Assembly: GCA_013398275.1 (NCBI GenBank) | Contig: VZSE01001754.1 | Location: forward strand, 262,515-326,514 | Direction: 5' to 3' | Length of the DNA stretch: 64,000 bases | From: Promerops cafer | Lineage: Eukaryota; Chordata; Aves; Passeriformes; Nectariniidae | Shown: piece by piece, positions 62,201-64,000 of the stretch | How the letters are laid out: each line of letters opens with the position of its first letter | Position numbering within the stretch: the stretch's first letter is position 1 | Notes under the pieces: generated by a model | Told to the model about the DNA's origin: nothing | Databases searched by the model: none | What the model saw: only the letters and a program-made list of their open reading frames with translations | Program-made: the position numbers and the translations under genes

Positions 62201-64000
62201 GCCTCTCCAGTGTACATGAGGGTTGTTACTCCAAGGACTTGCCCTGGGTACCCTGTCTGGTTGAAACAATGCAGCAGAACCAGGGGAAGCTGTATATGTG
62301 TGACAGTTTGGGGAAAACAGCTTTAAAGAGGAATGGAAATTCCATCTTGCTGCTTACTGCTGTCCCATGGTAAAAAGAAATCTTGCCATGTAACCCCTGA
62401 ATTGCAGGAATTCCTGGAGCCCCAGCAAACCTTGTCTAATCTCTCCCAGTCCCTCACGTATCGCCTCTGAATGTTTTCAGTGAGTTCCCAGACCTCGTGC
62501 TTTCTTGCTCCTGATAACTAGCCATTGCTGGGATGCCAGAACCACTGCACTGCATAGTTCAGCTATCAGCAAAAATATAGTGAGATAAAGGGGATGGTTA
62601 ATACTAGAGTGTCTGTGGTAGTGCAGATGTCAGAGATACTCAACTGGCTTTCCTGGAGGAGTGCTTTAAATGGGTCAAGTTACTTTGGGAAAATAGTATC
62701 TAGCCCTTTTGACAGTGTGAACGTCCATAAGAGCATCATGCAAACATTTCTTCCTGTTGAAGAGTTTGGCAGCTGTGAGATAGGCACTCAGTGCTTTGGA
62801 GTCTTGGCAAGGTAATGCCAAGTCCCCTGGGACTTTCCAAAGGTGGCTCTTGGGTGCTGAGCACATTTGGGAAGATCACAGTTGCAACTGAAGATGAAAA
62901 GCTGGCCTGAATGATGGGCAGTTAGTTCTTCTGAGAATTAAGCCCATAAAATAATGAAACCAGATAGAGGAGCTGAAGGATTTATTGAAATGACTGAGCA
63001 ATTGTAGGATCACAGATGCCAAAGAGGAAGAATAGGGCTATTGGGTTTTCCTGCCAGGTCAGGACTGCTGCCTGTAGTGTCTAGTCTAGCAGCCTGCTCA
63101 GTTGTTTTGAGTGATCATTTCCATTGCTTCCCTTCTGAGACCCTTGTATTTCCTGATAGGAAAGCTTAGTAACAATGAGGCCTAACTGCTAGGCTAAATT
63201 TTCCTTCTGTCTAATTGCTAGTTAATATTCTTACTCATTTAATGGGAAATGCATACCAAGACAGAGAGAAGAGATCCCATGGGGTCCCTTAGAAAACGTG
63301 CCATTGTCCACGGTGTTTTCTCCAGCACATCACTGGAGAGTCCCTCTTGACATTTCTGTGCTGTGTCTGTCTGGGTGACGATCTGGTGGCTGAGATGTTT
63401 TATACAGCTTGGTGTGAACAATGATGTTTTGGGTTGAGGTGGTTGAGGTTTCTGGCCTGTGAGGTTAAATAACACAGGAGTGGTGGTCTTGGTGTTAAAA
63501 CTGATTTCTGGGAACCAGTCTCTTGCTGACTTTGCTACTAACATGGGCAGATATCCTTAAGCTGTGGTGAACTCTTGAGTGAAATTAGGTTTTCTTTCTC
63601 CTGATGCCCATCAGAGGGACAGTCTCTTGGCAGCCTAAATATCAATGTAGAAAGTGCAGGGCAGAGTGTGTCCACTCAGTTTCTAGTAAAAGGCATTTGA
63701 GCTGAGACATCTCCATTTGAGATGTTTGCAGAGCAGCGTTCACCACTGAGCAGTGGTGGATTGATCATAGCTGGGAGTTTGTAGCTGCTCTGGGCAAGGC
63801 CCAGGGAATGACTGGAGCATTTTGTGCTGAAGAAGCTCTGCAGAAGTGCAAAAGACAATGATTACACTAGTCCAGGGTTTTATCCATGGGTCTCTGGGTC
63901 AATGTGGGTCTTGTATGCCTTTGTGCTGAGTGGGGGAGGAAGAAGCAGGAAAGAAGAGATCACAGCCACCTCCCCCATTTGTGGGGATGCTGTGCTTCAC
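59223..64000 (+). other. Presumed intron, right end of window
   Basis: No supported gene, CpG island or recognisable mobile element. The longest frame is 149 codons on the minus strand (60,497-60,946), without a domain I know and overlapped by plus-strand frames. A poly-T run of 14 lies at 60,038-60,051. Whether the presumed intron continues past 64,000 or the gene ends earlier cannot be seen. Confidence 0.5.
60038..60051. repeat. Poly-T tract
   Basis: A run of 14 T bordered by 'ttttc' and 'ctgg'. It is a simple mononucleotide repeat with no adjacent retrocopy that I recognise. Confidence 0.9.

Noticed and set aside
1..64000. Prokaryotic-type systems, CRISPR arrays or phage-like modules
   Set aside because: The sequence has avian CR1 repeats, introns and CpG structure. 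No regularly spaced repeats or dense gene clusters are present.

Overview
The window reads as nuclear DNA of a vertebrate, most likely a bird and probably a neoavian one. The evidence is 3' ends of CR1 LINEs (two on the minus strand, one on the plus strand) that carry the usual avian tail and ORF2 C-terminal coding pieces, an ancient MIR/CORE-SINE-like element at the left edge, low repeat density, and one GC-rich CpG island interrupted by an assembly gap, as is common for bird promoters. There are no operons, no bacterial or phage genes and no CRISPR array. I recognised no tRNA or rRNA gene.

Layout. Bases 1 to about 20,690 are anonymous non-coding DNA: one old SINE, a long poly-T tract, a short GCTGG satellite and one isolated CpG-rich patch near 18.8 kb. 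An AT-rich block at 20,690-21,350, ending in an exact POU octamer, leads into a CpG island from about 21,350. The island runs into a gap of 559 N (21,924-22,482) and is followed by a G-rich stretch with a G-quadruplex motif. At 23,241-23,350 lies the only coding sequence I can support. It is an exon with a good acceptor, a strong Kozak ATG, a 20-codon signal-peptide-like start and a GTAAGC donor in phase 1. From 23,351 to the end, about 40.6 kb, I read the sequence as part of the following large intron. It holds three CR1 fragments, simple repeats, and several short open or unusual stretches that could be exons or enhancers but are unproven.

Interpretation. The window probably captures the 5' end of one plus-strand gene for a secreted or type I membrane protein: CpG-island promoter, non-coding first exon at or near the gap, signal-peptide exon, then a very long intron. 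I could not name the gene from 20 residues. Almost all open frames in the window, including those of 190-225 codons, look like chance frames in non-coding DNA. I found no convincing new biological system. The points most worth checking are the promoter hidden in the gap, the identity of the signal-peptide gene, and a few candidate regulatory elements.
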